64,000 nt of DNA from Gammaproteobacteria bacterium UBA2679 (GCA_002354735.1 DEMD01000002.1:1-64000), one strand, 5' to 3'. Counted from the first letter of the stretch, positions 55,260-64,000 are shown. Made by a program: numbers and translations. Notes: a model not told the origin generated them from the letters alone.

Positions 55260-56123
55260 ATGCAATACAAGACGCTGGAATACAAGGTAGAGGAAAAAAT
55301 CCTGACCCTGAGCCTGAACCGCCCTGAGCAGATGAACGCGTTCACGGTAGAAATGGCCGGTGAACTGGTTCATGCCTTCAATCGGGCCAGTGATGACGAT
55401 GACGTGAGCGTTATCGTTGTTACCGGCAAGGGAGGCGCATTCTGCGCCGGCATGGATCTGACCCGCGAAGGTAATGTGTTCGGTCTAGATGAAAGCCAGC
55501 AGCCCACCTTGGAAGACATGCAGAATACCTTCAACATTCCAGGTGTCAGCGACACGGGCGGCATGGTTAACCTGAGCATCTACGAGTGCAAGAAACCAGT
55601 CATTGCGGCGATCAATGGCGCCGCCGTCGGCGTGGGCGCCACCATGTTGGCCGCCATGGATATCCGCCTGGCCTCACAGAAAGCCAGGATAGGCTTTGTG
55701 TTCGAGAAAATCGGCATCACGCCTGAGGCATGTTCAAGCTGGTTTCTGCCTCGAATAGTCGGTCTCAGCCAAGCCCTGGAATGGGTGTATACAGGCGACA
55801 TCATCGACGCCGATACAGCGAAGGAAGCCGGTTTCGTGCGCTCCGTGCATGCCCCCGAGGATCTACTCGAAGCAGCCTACGAACTGGCGCGAAAAATCAC
55901 CGGGAAGTCACAGGTCGCCATAACGCTAGCGAGGCAAATGATGCTGAGACTCTCGGCTGCGCCAAGCCCGAGAGATGCCCATAATGTCGACTCACTGGCC
56001 ATTTTCTACACCAGCCAGGTGGATGGTAAGGAAGGCGTGAAATCGTTTCTTGAAAAGCGGGATCCGGAATTCACTTCGAAGTCCTCCACGGATATGCCGA
56101 GCTTCTATCCCTGGTGGAAATGA
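55260..56123 (+). CDS. Enoyl-CoA hydratase/isomerase (crotonase) family protein
   Basis: A 287-residue crotonase. Oxyanion-hole segments are AFCAGMDLTREG (about 61-72) and INGAAVGVGATMLAAMD (about 119-135). The catalytic glutamate pair of true hydratases is partly present: E in KIGITPEACSSWFLPR is in place, while the first glutamate position is less clear. It follows nitronate monooxygenase by 11 bp and probably acts in the same oxidation pathway. Its end lies 12 bp from a convergent GGDEF-EAL gene. Confidence 0.9.
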   Translation: MQYKTLEYKVEEKILTLSLNRPEQMNAFTVEMAGELVHAFNRASDDDDVSVIVVTGKGGAFCAGMDLTREGNVFGLDESQQPTLEDMQNTFNIPGVSDTGGMVNLSIYECKKPVIAAINGAAVGVGATMLAAMDIRLASQKARIGFVFEKIGITPEACSSWFLPRIVGLSQALEWVYTGDIIDADTAKEAGFVRSVHAPEDLLEAAYELARKITGKSQVAITLARQMMLRLSAAPSPRDAHNVDSLAIFYTSQVDGKEGVKSFLEKRDPEFTSKSSTDMPSFYPWWK

Positions 56124-56135
56124 GGTAGGCGCCGC

Positions 56136-58241
56136 TCAAATCATCTCCGTCAGCAAAACCTCTGGATCTCGCAAGACCCGCTCGAAATCCTCCGCGGGCA
56201 GCGCAGGTCGAAACAGAAAGCCCTGAAAGCAGTGACACCCCATTTCACTCAGCAGCGCCATCTGCGCCTTTGTCTCCACACCCTCTGCAATGACATCAAG
56301 ACCCATGGCTTCAGCCAGGGTCATGATGGTCTGGGCAATCGCAGCGTCATCGGCATTCGTTAGAATGTCGCGGACGAATGACCGGTCGATCTTGAAGGTC
56401 GACAGGGGAAGCCGTTTGAGATAACTCAATGAGGAGTAGCCGGTCCCGAAATCGTCCAGTACCAGTTGCAGACCGCTGAGCTGCATCTGTTTCATATTCT
56501 CAATCGCATCTTCTGTGTTTTCCAGCAGGATGGACTCGGTCAGCTCGAGCTTCAGGCTGGAAGCCTCGACATGCCAGGCCTTCATACTCTTACGCATTTT
56601 TGCCAGGCAGTCGGTCTGGTGAAACTGCCGCGCGCTCAGGTTGACGGCAATCTTGATCGGCAAAAGCTGTCTGGCCCATGCGGCCAGCTGGGAGCAGGTC
56701 TGGTTGAAGACCCAGTCGCCGAGCTCTTCAATCAAGCCGCAGTCCTCCGCAATCGGGATGAACTCCTCCGGGGGCACGGGACCCAAACCGGGATGCTGCC
56801 ACCGCAACAGGGCTTCGGCACCCACAATGGTCAAATTCTCAAGCACCTGGGGCTGGTAATGGATTTGCAGCTGGTCACCACGATCGAGCGCGGCTCTCAA
56901 GCCTTTCTCCAGGGCGCGCCGCCGTCTTGACTCATTCTGCAGCTGCGCATCATAAAAATGGTTGGTATTCCGTCCCTTGCCCTTGGCCTTGTACATCGCC
57001 AGATCGGCCTGCATGAGCAGCGTCTCGGCACTATCAGTCGCGCCATCGACCAGGGCGATACCCACACTTCCGGATATTATGACCCTGGCCCTTGCCAAGG
57101 TAACTGGATGCTGCACCGCAGCATTGATCTTCCCTGCCAGAAGACTCGCCTGCCTGGCAGCAAGGGTATCATCCGGAGAAAGCTCCGGAGTCAGTAGAAC
57201 GAACTCATCGCCGCCGATACGACACAGGGTGTCTTCATCGCGCATATCATGTTTGAGGCGCGCAGCAATCACCCTGAGCAGCTCATCGCCGCCATTGTGC
57301 CCGCAGGTATCGTTGATGCGCTTGAAGTTGTCCAGATCGATATAAAACAGGGCGCCAAAACTGCGGCCGCGCTGACTGATCTTGATGGCCTGCCTCAGAC
57401 GATCCATAAATAGAATACGGTTCGGGAGACCGGTTAGCGGATCCTGAAACGCCATCGCCACCATCTGCTCTTCAGCCTGCCGAAGATCCGTAACGTCCAG
57501 GCTAATACCGGTCAGATGCCTGGGGAAGCCTGCCTGATCCCAGGACACCTGGGCTCGACTAACCAGGTGACGAATCTCACCACTCGGCCGAACGATACGA
57601 AATTCGCTATTCAGCGGCTGAGGGGTGGACAGTGCCTGCTTCAGGTCAGATTCGAGCCGGCGTCGGTCATCCTCGTGCACACAGTTGAGCCAGAGCTGCC
57701 TTTCGCCATTGAATTGCCCTGGAGACAGGCCATAAATCCTGTACATCCAGTGGTCCCAGTTGAGCTTATGCGTTTCGAGATCGTACTCCCAGATACCGAT
57801 CTGTCCGGCGTCTGCAGCCAGAGCGAGCCGCTCCTTGGCTTGACGCAGTTCACTCTCACTCATGAAGCGATCGTGATAGATGGCCACCAGAGGCTGTCCG
57901 GACTCCGGCAGTAGCAGCGCCCTGAGCAGGAACCAGCGGCGCTCTTCAGGGCTGTGGCAGGGATACTCGAACGTGAAGTCCTTGCGCTTGCCTTCAATGA
58001 CTTCCTTGATGCCGTGCAAGGCCAGCGCGGCTGAGGTGTCACCTGACTCTATCGATCGCTGGCAGACGTCGAAATAACTCTGCCCGACCCAGGCGTCGAG
58101 CGGCCCCTTGTTCTCCTGTGAGAATCGTACCCACGCAGCATTGACGTAGAGAATGTTGCCAGATTCATCTATGACCACCACATGAGAAGCGCAATGCTCC
58201 ACAAGTGCCTGCGACAGTTCGGATTTCACCTCCATTCGCAT
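56136..58241 (-). CDS. PAS-GGDEF-EAL c-di-GMP signalling protein
   Basis: A 701-residue cytosolic protein. Two PAS-type domains (about 10-125 and 130-260; the second a PAS_3-like fold with PSGEIRHLVSRAQ) precede a GGDEF domain with intact IGGDEF and the I-site RDED five residues before it. The EAL domain (about 445-690) has EALLRW and DDFGTGYSSLSYL, plus the NTEDAIENM loop region. All catalytic motifs appear intact, so it could make or break c-di-GMP depending on the PAS signal. It is divergent from another GGDEF gene. Confidence 0.94.
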   Translation of the reverse strand: MRMEVKSELSQALVEHCASHVVVIDESGNILYVNAAWVRFSQENKGPLDAWVGQSYFDVCQRSIESGDTSAALALHGIKEVIEGKRKDFTFEYPCHSPEERRWFLLRALLLPESGQPLVAIYHDRFMSESELRQAKERLALAADAGQIGIWEYDLETHKLNWDHWMYRIYGLSPGQFNGERQLWLNCVHEDDRRRLESDLKQALSTPQPLNSEFRIVRPSGEIRHLVSRAQVSWDQAGFPRHLTGISLDVTDLRQAEEQMVAMAFQDPLTGLPNRILFMDRLRQAIKISQRGRSFGALFYIDLDNFKRINDTCGHNGGDELLRVIAARLKHDMRDEDTLCRIGGDEFVLLTPELSPDDTLAARQASLLAGKINAAVQHPVTLARARVIISGSVGIALVDGATDSAETLLMQADLAMYKAKGKGRNTNHFYDAQLQNESRRRRALEKGLRAALDRGDQLQIHYQPQVLENLTIVGAEALLRWQHPGLGPVPPEEFIPIAEDCGLIEELGDWVFNQTCSQLAAWARQLLPIKIAVNLSARQFHQTDCLAKMRKSMKAWHVEASSLKLELTESILLENTEDAIENMKQMQLSGLQLVLDDFGTGYSSLSYLKRLPLSTFKIDRSFVRDILTNADDAAIAQTIMTLAEAMGLDVIAEGVETKAQMALLSEMGCHCFQGFLFRPALPAEDFERVLRDPEVLLTEMI

Positions 58242-58595
58242 GTCTCCCTCAGGTCTTGCCGCCTGATCTCTGGTTATTTCAGATTGGCATTCAAGCGTCT
58301 TCTACATGCGCCTGGATTATAGTTCACTCCGGGACCGAGACCTTTGAAATTACTATACTCTCTTGGTGGTAAAGGGGGTAGTGAAGCAGGCTTCTGAAGG
58401 TCTTTGACGGCGCTGGTGTTGCAGCCACATCGACGGCAACGCGGTAGAAGTCGCGACATACAGCGCGATACTGCCTGGCAGTACAGTCCAGAAACAAAGC
58501 TTAACCAATGGGAACAACTTAAGACGCATGCTTTGTGGTGAAAATCACTACAATGCTGCGTCGTTTTCCTTCAGCCGAGTTGTCGCCCCTTCGAT
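58242..58595. other. Divergent spacer between two c-di-GMP genes
   Basis: A 354-bp gene-free stretch that must hold both divergent promoters. It is AT-rich in parts, for example around 58340-58370. No operator or RNA was recognised. Confidence 0.4.
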
Positions 58596-60197
58596 ATGGT
58601 AGTAACGCAAAGCGTCCAGAAAAAGCTGGTCACAATATTGGCCTTGTGCGCACTTGCGTTCGTCGTGCTATCTGCACCAGTGATCAGCTATGTCAGCTTC
58701 AACAATCACACCCGTAACGCGAGTGATCAACAGGAACGGCTCGTCGAAGCAGTCTCTCAATCTGCTTCCATTGCGGCCTATGTTCAGAACGAAGCCATAG
58801 CCCAGGACGTTTTGAACGGTCTGATGCTGGATGATGAAATTCGTTACGTCCGCCTGTTGGGTGAAGAGGGTTTCATCGCTGAATCCGAGGGCATTCCACC
58901 GGACCAGACGATGCCTGAAACTCATCTGACCGAACATATTCTGAGATCACCGGTCGAGCCGCATGAAAAGATCGGCAGCCTCATGGTCTGGGCCAATGAG
59001 CCGCTGATCAGGCAGCGCGCCATCGATTCGGTGAAGAACGACATTCTCCTGCTGGTGAGCCTGTCGGTTCTGTTTTCCATCGCGTCGATTCTGGCGGCTA
59101 ACAGACTCGTCGGTGCACCGCTGCGAGACCTCGCAAGGCAGCTCTCACAAGCCCGCCCAGGCTCCAGTGAGGTCATCCGCGTCGGTGCTGCCCATCAGCA
59201 AGACGAAATCGGGCTGGTGGCCAACAGTGTCAATTCGTTTCTCGGGATAACCCGGGAGGCTCTCGAAGCGGAGCGTGATCTGCGGCTCAAGGTAGAAAAG
59301 CTGGATCGTCATTACCGCAATATCTTCGCATCCACTCACGTCGGCATCGTCGTGATGGACGAAAACGGCGTTCTGCTCCACAACAACCCAGTGCTGTTGG
59401 AGCGGATCATTCCGCTCAGCGCCAATGATCGTTCAAGGCTCCCAGAAAAAGCCTTCTTCGATCTGGCATTCAGGCGCCCCGTCGAAGCCTGGACACTCGT
59501 CGACAGCGTTCGGGAACAGGGCGGCACCGCGAGCGCCGACCTGGAGCTTGTATCATCCGACGGGTCTCCCGCCTGGGTACATTGCATCGTGTCCAGCAGC
59601 CGGGACAAGGACACAGGCGAGCAGCTTGTCGAGGCCGTCATGTACGACGTCACTTCCCGCATCGTCGAGGCCTCGAAAGCACAGAGAATGGCACAGGAAG
59701 ATCCGCTCACTGGTCTGCAGAACCGGCGTGGATGCGAGCTGTATTTCGAAAGAACGAGTAGTCAGGCGGCCGGTATGTCGGAACTGGCAGCAATGGTGCT
59801 GGACCTGGATGGGTTCAAGGCTGTCAATGATTCACTCGGCCATGCAGCCGGCGATCAGCTTCTGAAGGTGATTGCCCAACGCCTGCAGGCCTGCGTACGC
59901 AGCGACAGCGACCTGGTGGGACGTTTCGGTGGGGATGAATTTGTGGTGATCCTCAACCTGCCCTCAAAGAACGCCGATGCCGTCGGCCGGATCGCCCAAA
60001 AGATTCTGGACGAAGTATCCAGACCCATCCCGATGGACGGCGCTAGCGATGTATCGGTCGGCGTCAGTATTGGCATCGCCTGCTCACGCCACTTTCCAGG
60101 TTTCGACCAACTCATTAAAGCGGCGGACGCCGCTATGTACCTCGTTAAATCAACTGGCAAAAACAGCTTTCAGTTTGCCAAGCACGCGGATAAATAG
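58596..60197 (+). CDS. HAMP-PAS-GGDEF diguanylate cyclase
   Basis: A 533-residue membrane protein with TM1 about 11-33, a periplasmic sensor about 34-145, TM2 about 147-168, HAMP (about 168-220), PAS (about 230-350) and GGDEF (about 368-525, motif RFGGDEF). The usual inhibitory RxxD site before it reads SDSD, so feedback inhibition is probably lost. It is followed after 7 bp by a porin-like gene and a phosphate-binding-like gene, forming a three-gene operon. It likely couples an envelope signal to c-di-GMP. Confidence 0.94.
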   Translation: MVVTQSVQKKLVTILALCALAFVVLSAPVISYVSFNNHTRNASDQQERLVEAVSQSASIAAYVQNEAIAQDVLNGLMLDDEIRYVRLLGEEGFIAESEGIPPDQTMPETHLTEHILRSPVEPHEKIGSLMVWANEPLIRQRAIDSVKNDILLLVSLSVLFSIASILAANRLVGAPLRDLARQLSQARPGSSEVIRVGAAHQQDEIGLVANSVNSFLGITREALEAERDLRLKVEKLDRHYRNIFASTHVGIVVMDENGVLLHNNPVLLERIIPLSANDRSRLPEKAFFDLAFRRPVEAWTLVDSVREQGGTASADLELVSSDGSPAWVHCIVSSSRDKDTGEQLVEAVMYDVTSRIVEASKAQRMAQEDPLTGLQNRRGCELYFERTSSQAAGMSELAAMVLDLDGFKAVNDSLGHAAGDQLLKVIAQRLQACVRSDSDLVGRFGGDEFVVILNLPSKNADAVGRIAQKILDEVSRPIPMDGASDVSVGVSIGIACSRHFPGFDQLIKAADAAMYLVKSTGKNSFQFAKHADK

Positions 60198-60204
60198 AGC
60201 CTTG

Positions 60205-61476
60205 ATGATTCGTTTTGACCCCTCACCGAAACACGCCAGGTATTGCCTGAGCGTTTGCCTCCTCTGCGCCTCAATGAACATTCAGGCCGATTCAAGCCTG
60301 AAAGTCTCTGGCTTTGCTACTGTCGGCTTCAGTTATGAAAACGAAGATGAGCTGGGCCTGTTCAGGGACAATACCCAGCACAAGGATCCGGATCGCGACT
60401 TTTCTCTGCTGACGGATTCCCAGTTGGGCTTGCAGGCGTCCTATCGCTTCAACCCCAAATGGCACGCCACCACCCAATTGGTTGTCGCGGATAAGGCTGA
60501 ATACGATTTTGATTCGGCCACCGAATGGGCATTTGTGGGCTACTCCCCCGTGCCGGATATCGATATTCGCGCCGGGCGAATAGCGGTCGACATGTTTCAG
60601 CTCTCCGACGTCCGTCGAGTCGACTACACCTTCCTCTGGGTGCGACCACCCACCGAGATGTACGGCTGGATCGTGCCCTACTCCATTGACGGTATCGATG
60701 TGGCCAAGGCCTTTGAAATTCAACAGGTTTACATGCGCGCCAAGCTTCAGTACGGCTCGACCAAGCCTGTCATCCAGGTGCCTGACGGTAGCCAGGAATT
60801 TGAGACGGAATTTGATGATCTGGCGATTGCCTCGTTGACCGGCGAGTACCGCGACTGGTCAGCCCGGATAAGCTACGCTCATTTTCGAACGGCCGGCATG
60901 AACGACGAGTTCCGCGCTCTGACAGATGTGTTCGCTGGTATTGGCAACATGCCAGGCCCCGTGGGTGCAGAAGCCAGCCTCTTTGCCTCGGGGTTCGAGG
61001 ATTCCTTCAGTGCCAACGTGGATTACTATCAACTGGGCCTCAACTACGACGATGGATTGCGCATCTTCAATATTGAGCTGGCCAAGCTGAAGAGTGAGGC
61101 TTCGATCATGCCGACAGGGAACGCCGGCTATGTCAGCCTGGGGCATCGTTTCGGCTCCCTCACCCCCTTTGTGGTCTACTCAGCGTTCCAGCCCGACAGG
61201 GACCTGGTGAACAGCTCGGCTGACTGGTCCATGATGCCAGGCGGCGAAGGTTTGAGAGACATTGCCACCAGCATTCTGAACGGGGCCTACCTCGATCAGT
61301 ACACAACATCCCTTGGCCTGCGGTGGGACCCGGCGCTACGGACTGCAGTAAAAGTGCAGTATGATCGCACCTCGATCAGCGCCAGGGGTTATGGGCTCTG
61401 GGCGTTCGAGGATGGTCGACAGAATGCTGACTCAACGGTCGACGTCCTGTCGCTCTCCGTCAATGTGATTTTCTGA
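60205..61476 (+). CDS. Porin-like outer membrane beta-barrel protein
   Basis: A 423-residue protein with an N-terminal signal (MIRFDPSPKHARYCLS..., cleavage after NIQA) and a mature part rich in alternating strands ending with NVIF, an aromatic C-terminus as in outer-membrane barrels. Strands with aromatic girdles are visible (VSGFATVGFSYE, LGLQASYRF, VYLGY-like repeats). No lipid or phosphate anchor site is obvious. It begins 8 bp after the diguanylate cyclase stop and precedes the phosphate-binding-like gene by 7 bp, so they are one operon. The solute is unknown. ATG 60205 is chosen because it starts the signal; the frame is open from 59977. Confidence 0.85.
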   Translation: MIRFDPSPKHARYCLSVCLLCASMNIQADSSLKVSGFATVGFSYENEDELGLFRDNTQHKDPDRDFSLLTDSQLGLQASYRFNPKWHATTQLVVADKAEYDFDSATEWAFVGYSPVPDIDIRAGRIAVDMFQLSDVRRVDYTFLWVRPPTEMYGWIVPYSIDGIDVAKAFEIQQVYMRAKLQYGSTKPVIQVPDGSQEFETEFDDLAIASLTGEYRDWSARISYAHFRTAGMNDEFRALTDVFAGIGNMPGPVGAEASLFASGFEDSFSANVDYYQLGLNYDDGLRIFNIELAKLKSEASIMPTGNAGYVSLGHRFGSLTPFVVYSAFQPDRDLVNSSADWSMMPGGEGLRDIATSILNGAYLDQYTTSLGLRWDPALRTAVKVQYDRTSISARGYGLWAFEDGRQNADSTVDVLSLSVNVIF

Positions 61477-61483
61477 GGTGACG

Positions 61484-61903
61484 GTGAAACGATTACTGAG
61501 TTTTTTCTTATCCGCTCTCATGAGTTACGGCGTCGCAGCTGATATTTTTGTGGTCATGCATGCAGATGCTCCGGTTGAGCACCTCTCCCGTGAGGACGTT
61601 CGTGACCTGTATCTGGGCCGCAGCAAAGTGCTGCCGAATGGTGAGTTCGTACGCATTTACGACCGGGGAGAGCGCAGTGATATTCGCGCAGACTTCTTCG
61701 AGCATCTTGCCGGGATGGACTTGCGTCAGGTCGATGCATTCTGGGCGCGTCTCGTGTTTGCAGGGAGAATGCTGCCTCTGGAACACGTCAGTGACGCCAC
61801 TGAGCTGGAGCGCTTTCTCGCAGCAGACATGAACACCATCAGTTATCTGGCGAGTCCGCCTGAACAGGCGAGTCTGAAGGTGGTGTATACCGCTGCGCAG
61901 TGA
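61484..61903 (+). CDS. Small phosphate ABC substrate-binding-like protein
   Basis: A 139-residue secreted protein with a signal peptide (MKRLLSFFLSALMSYGVAA) and a short PstS-like domain, SREDVRDLYLGRSKVLPNG with a following IYDRGERSDIR. It is much shorter than full PstS (about 320 aa), a single-lobe form often seen beside GGDEF sensors. GAGG (61475-61478) precedes GTG 61484; a GTG at 61478 is in frame. It is probably the ligand-sensing partner of the diguanylate cyclase's periplasmic domain rather than a transporter subunit. Confidence 0.85.
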   Translation: MKRLLSFFLSALMSYGVAADIFVVMHADAPVEHLSREDVRDLYLGRSKVLPNGEFVRIYDRGERSDIRADFFEHLAGMDLRQVDAFWARLVFAGRMLPLEHVSDATELERFLAADMNTISYLASPPEQASLKVVYTAAQ

Positions 61904-61969
61904 GGGCGCTGCCAGCTCGTCGCTATACCGAAACGGCGCATGTCTCGCGCTGATTTCGATGTTGCAAAG

Positions 61970-62509
61970 CTATGCGCCAATAGTTCTGGGCATTAAAGCC
62001 ACTAGCCCATGCTCATTACTGAAGGTGACTTCACCGTCCTGAATCGTCACCTGGAAATTCATCGCGCGCTGAGCAAGGCCGGCCAACTGCTCTGTGGCCT
62101 CCGGGTCGAAGTTTACGCAGCTCAGATTCCTGAAGCGGGCGAGCTTGGCCTGGTTCTTTTCCCACCAGAGCGACACACTGCGACCGCCGTAGGTGTACAG
62201 CTTGACCTGCTTCGAACGGCTGCCGGCTTTGCGCAGGCGGCTCTCATCTGGCAACCCCAGTTCTATCCAGAGCTCGATCTCGTCGCTCAGACTTTTTTGC
62301 CACAGGTCTGGCTCGTCACTGCTACTCAGGCCTCTGGTAAATTCCAGCCTCTCACTGGCATTCAGCGCAAATGCCAGAAGCCGCACCATCATGCGCTCGT
62401 CGTTCTCAGATGGATGCCGCGCCAGCGTCATCTGGTGATCGGCATAATAATGGCGATCCATATCGGCAATGTTGAGCGTGACTTTGAAGATGGTCGCTTT
62501 GAGGGCCAT
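61970..62509 (-). CDS. yaeQ: YaeQ family protein
   Basis: A 179-residue YaeQ homologue beginning MALKATIFKVTLNIADMDRHYY, the family start, with ARHPSENDERMMVRLLAFAL and SDEPDLWQKSLSDEIELWIELGLPD. The YaeQ fold is PD-(D/E)XK nuclease-like; here the plausible motif residues are D in DEIELWIELG and the E-x-K-like pairs downstream. The biological role is not settled; E. coli YaeQ was linked to transcription antitermination (RfaH suppression) and later questioned. ATG 62509 has GGAAC upstream. Confidence 0.92.
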   Translation of the reverse strand: MALKATIFKVTLNIADMDRHYYADHQMTLARHPSENDERMMVRLLAFALNASERLEFTRGLSSSDEPDLWQKSLSDEIELWIELGLPDESRLRKAGSRSKQVKLYTYGGRSVSLWWEKNQAKLARFRNLSCVNFDPEATEQLAGLAQRAMNFQVTIQDGEVTFSNEHGLVALMPRTIGA

Positions 62510-62843
62510 GGGGTTCCTGTTGTGAGAGCTGGGCAATGTGCTGCGAGCTTAACGTTCGGATTTCATTATTGACACAGTGAAGGCCAGTTGGAGCGCTGGT
62601 TGGAAGTGCCTTTTGCCACCTGCAGTCGTGGGCTTCGCCTTCCTCGTCAATTAATGGTTCGTTGCGATTCACTGTCTGTACCTCTCCCCCATTTTTCTAA
62701 GCCTGGCAGTGCCCTGCGAGTGCGCGCAGCGCCAGAAAGTCTGAAATGGCTATCGTCTAATCACCGGCTATCATTAAGAGGCGTAGATCAGCATTGGCTA
62801 ACTGCTAGATCGCCGCGCTTCACCTCCATCTACGGAATACTTT
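62510..62843. other. Gene-free divergent spacer between yaeQ and the Asp-box lipoprotein
   Basis: A 334-bp stretch without a supported gene. It must contain both divergent promoters. No hairpin with a T-run and no RNA gene was found. Confidence 0.4.
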
Positions 62844-64000
62844 ATGCCGCTGTCATCTCCTCCATCTTCTGCTTCTCCATCGTTATGCCCCCGACTTCTG
62901 CCCCTTGCCTTGACAGCCATAGTTGCGACCCTTGCCGGCTGCGACAATAACGGCTCGAAAAAGTCCAATGTAAAGGTGCCGGACGGAATCTTTTTTGACG
63001 CCCCGGTAGAAGGGCTCGGCTACACCTCATCATCAGTACTGACTGTTCCCGATGGAGACGGCCCTGACCGAGAAATCAGTAGGGTGCCGACCAAAGTCGC
63101 CCTGTCAAAAGACGGCAGTGTTATAGTCTTGAAAGACTCTGGGACAAATAGCTTGCTCGTTTCAGACGACTCTGGCAAGAACTGGAGCGCGAAAACGGCG
63201 AGCTTCGATATTGCAGGCATTTTCGTTTCCAACGATGGGTCAACTGTTATCGCCTCTGATGCGGATAACACCGGCTTGATATCAAGAGATCGTGGAGTCT
63301 CATGGAGTTCGCTAGAGAATTTTTCGTGCGGTAAGAATCCTAAAGTGGTGGGTTCGGCAGATGGTCGCATACTTTACTCTGCAGCCTTTTCCTATACCGC
63401 CAGGTCGGGGGAGTCTGGCGTTGTCGGCACCTGCTACAGGAAGTCGTTGGATGGCGGCGTTTCGTGGTCGGAGACGTTAGTGCCGACTACGGACTACATT
63501 GGCTCCCCGAACGGCGTTTTCGGATCTCCTGATGGCCAGACCGTTGCTATTGCAACAGGCGCGGCGAAATTAGGGGGCGTGAACCCTGCAGCGCTCTATG
63601 TTTCGGTGGACGCCGGTGTCACGTGGAAGCAGCTGAGGGCGGGTGCGAACCAAAGTTATATCGACGTTAAAATGTCAGATAACGGACAGATTATCTTTAC
63701 CACCACCTACACGGCCACGTACATTTCAAGAGATGGCGGCTCCACCTGGTCAGACGGTTTACCAAACGAAGCAGGTCCGCTCCAGCTGCTCTCTAGCACT
63801 ATCGCGATGTCATCCGATGGTCGCCGCCTGCTTCTAACACTTCGTGACGGCGAGTCAAAGATTTCCGAAGATGGCGGTCGTAGCTGGATGCCTGTCGCCG
63901 AGGGTGTTACATCCGGTCTTGGCGGTCTTTCAGCCGACGGATCGACTCTGGTCATTGCTCCGCAGACCGGCCAAACGACCGTCTATGGAACGCGGATTGG
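62844..64000 (+). CDS. Partial: Asp-box (BNR-repeat) beta-propeller lipoprotein
   Basis: The frame from ATG 62844 stays open to the window edge (385 codons), so the 3' end is missing. It has a lipoprotein signal with lipobox LAGC (about residue 33), then an Asn/Ser/Lys linker. The body has at least six Asp-box motifs of the form S-x-D-x-G-x-x-W: SDDSGKNW, SRDRGVSW, SLDGGVSW, SVDAGVTW, SRDGGSTW and SEDGGRSW, spaced about 40-60 residues apart. This is the repeat of sialidase-like and photosystem-assembly (YCF48-like) propellers. No sialidase catalytic residues (RIP motif) were seen, so an enzyme role is unproven. Confidence 0.85.
   Translation, partial: MPLSSPPSSASPSLCPRLLPLALTAIVATLAGCDNNGSKKSNVKVPDGIFFDAPVEGLGYTSSSVLTVPDGDGPDREISRVPTKVALSKDGSVIVLKDSGTNSLLVSDDSGKNWSAKTASFDIAGIFVSNDGSTVIASDADNTGLISRDRGVSWSSLENFSCGKNPKVVGSADGRILYSAAFSYTARSGESGVVGTCYRKSLDGGVSWSETLVPTTDYIGSPNGVFGSPDGQTVAIATGAAKLGGVNPAALYVSVDAGVTWKQLRAGANQSYIDVKMSDNGQIIFTTTYTATYISRDGGSTWSDGLPNEAGPLQLLSSTIAMSSDGRRLLLTLRDGESKISEDGGRSWMPVAEGVTSGLGGLSADGSTLVIAPQTGQTTVYGTRI

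Noticed and set aside
59977..60204. Extended N-terminus for the porin-like protein
   Set aside because: It overlaps the end of the diguanylate cyclase in another frame and does not resemble a signal peptide.

Overview
The window is about 64 kb of a gammaproteobacterial chromosome, probably from a marine or salt-tolerant heterotroph. It has moderately high GC and dense gene packing. Several genes point the same way: an Mrp-type Na+/H+ antiporter operon with fused MrpAB, a monomeric isocitrate dehydrogenase, a PntAB transhydrogenase, a BaeSR/Spy-like envelope module, YaeQ and YchJ homologues, and many c-di-GMP enzymes. The genus cannot be named from this alone. No rRNA, tRNA, CRISPR array, phage or intact insertion sequence was seen. 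The last gene runs off the right edge.

Layout. 0-2.2 kb: a small cysteine-containing sensor-like protein (metanogen output domain type) coupled to a hybrid histidine kinase. 2.1-8.9 kb: a tripartite tricarboxylate transporter operon (tctCBA) with a trailing MFS transporter, divergent from a CitA/DcuS-type kinase and CitB/DcuR-type regulator that probably control it. 9.2-11.4 kb: monomeric NADP-isocitrate dehydrogenase. 11.5-17.3 kb: mrpA(B)CDEFG. 17.8-24.7 kb: an Hsp70/YegD-like chaperone, an OafA-type acyltransferase with SGNH domain, two orphan lipoproteins and an aldehyde dehydrogenase. 24.8-28.1 kb: a secreted GH5-CBM6-CBM2 endoglucanase, a tiny orphan protein and a secreted GDSL esterase. 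28.2-32.7 kb: pntAB and a secreted sorbosone-dehydrogenase-like beta-propeller. 32.8-37.7 kb: a YchJ-like protein, the Spy/BaeR/BaeS-like cluster and a second, unrelated isocitrate dehydrogenase carrying an internal duplication.

37.8-44.3 kb is an accessory stretch of small stand-alone genes. It holds a COG1672-like ATPase preceded by a regular array of GTAGT/ACTAC elements, VOC, DoxX-sized membrane, GFA, GNAT, SDR, orphan and GST genes, a 22-bp triple tandem repeat, and a remnant of a DUF4143-type ATPase. 44.3-48.7 kb: a secreted phospholipase D-like protein, a voltage-sensor-like membrane protein of unusual architecture, and an Xre-RES toxin-antitoxin pair. 48.9-56.1 kb: LysR/DoxX, an AraC regulator, a diguanylate cyclase, and an acyl-CoA dehydrogenase / nitronate monooxygenase / enoyl-CoA hydratase operon. 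56.1-61.9 kb: a PAS-GGDEF-EAL protein divergent from a three-gene GGDEF / porin-like / phosphate-binding-like operon. 62-64 kb: YaeQ and a truncated Asp-box lipoprotein.

Functionally, the window combines carboxylate uptake and isocitrate oxidation (two NADP-type IDHs plus transhydrogenase), sodium/pH homeostasis, envelope stress sensing, polysaccharide attack and heavy c-di-GMP signalling. The items most worth following up are the duplicated-segment IDH, the voltage-sensor-like protein, the ATPase with its ordered repeat array, and the MetOD-kinase pair. All functions are read from sequence by eye; no database search was run.
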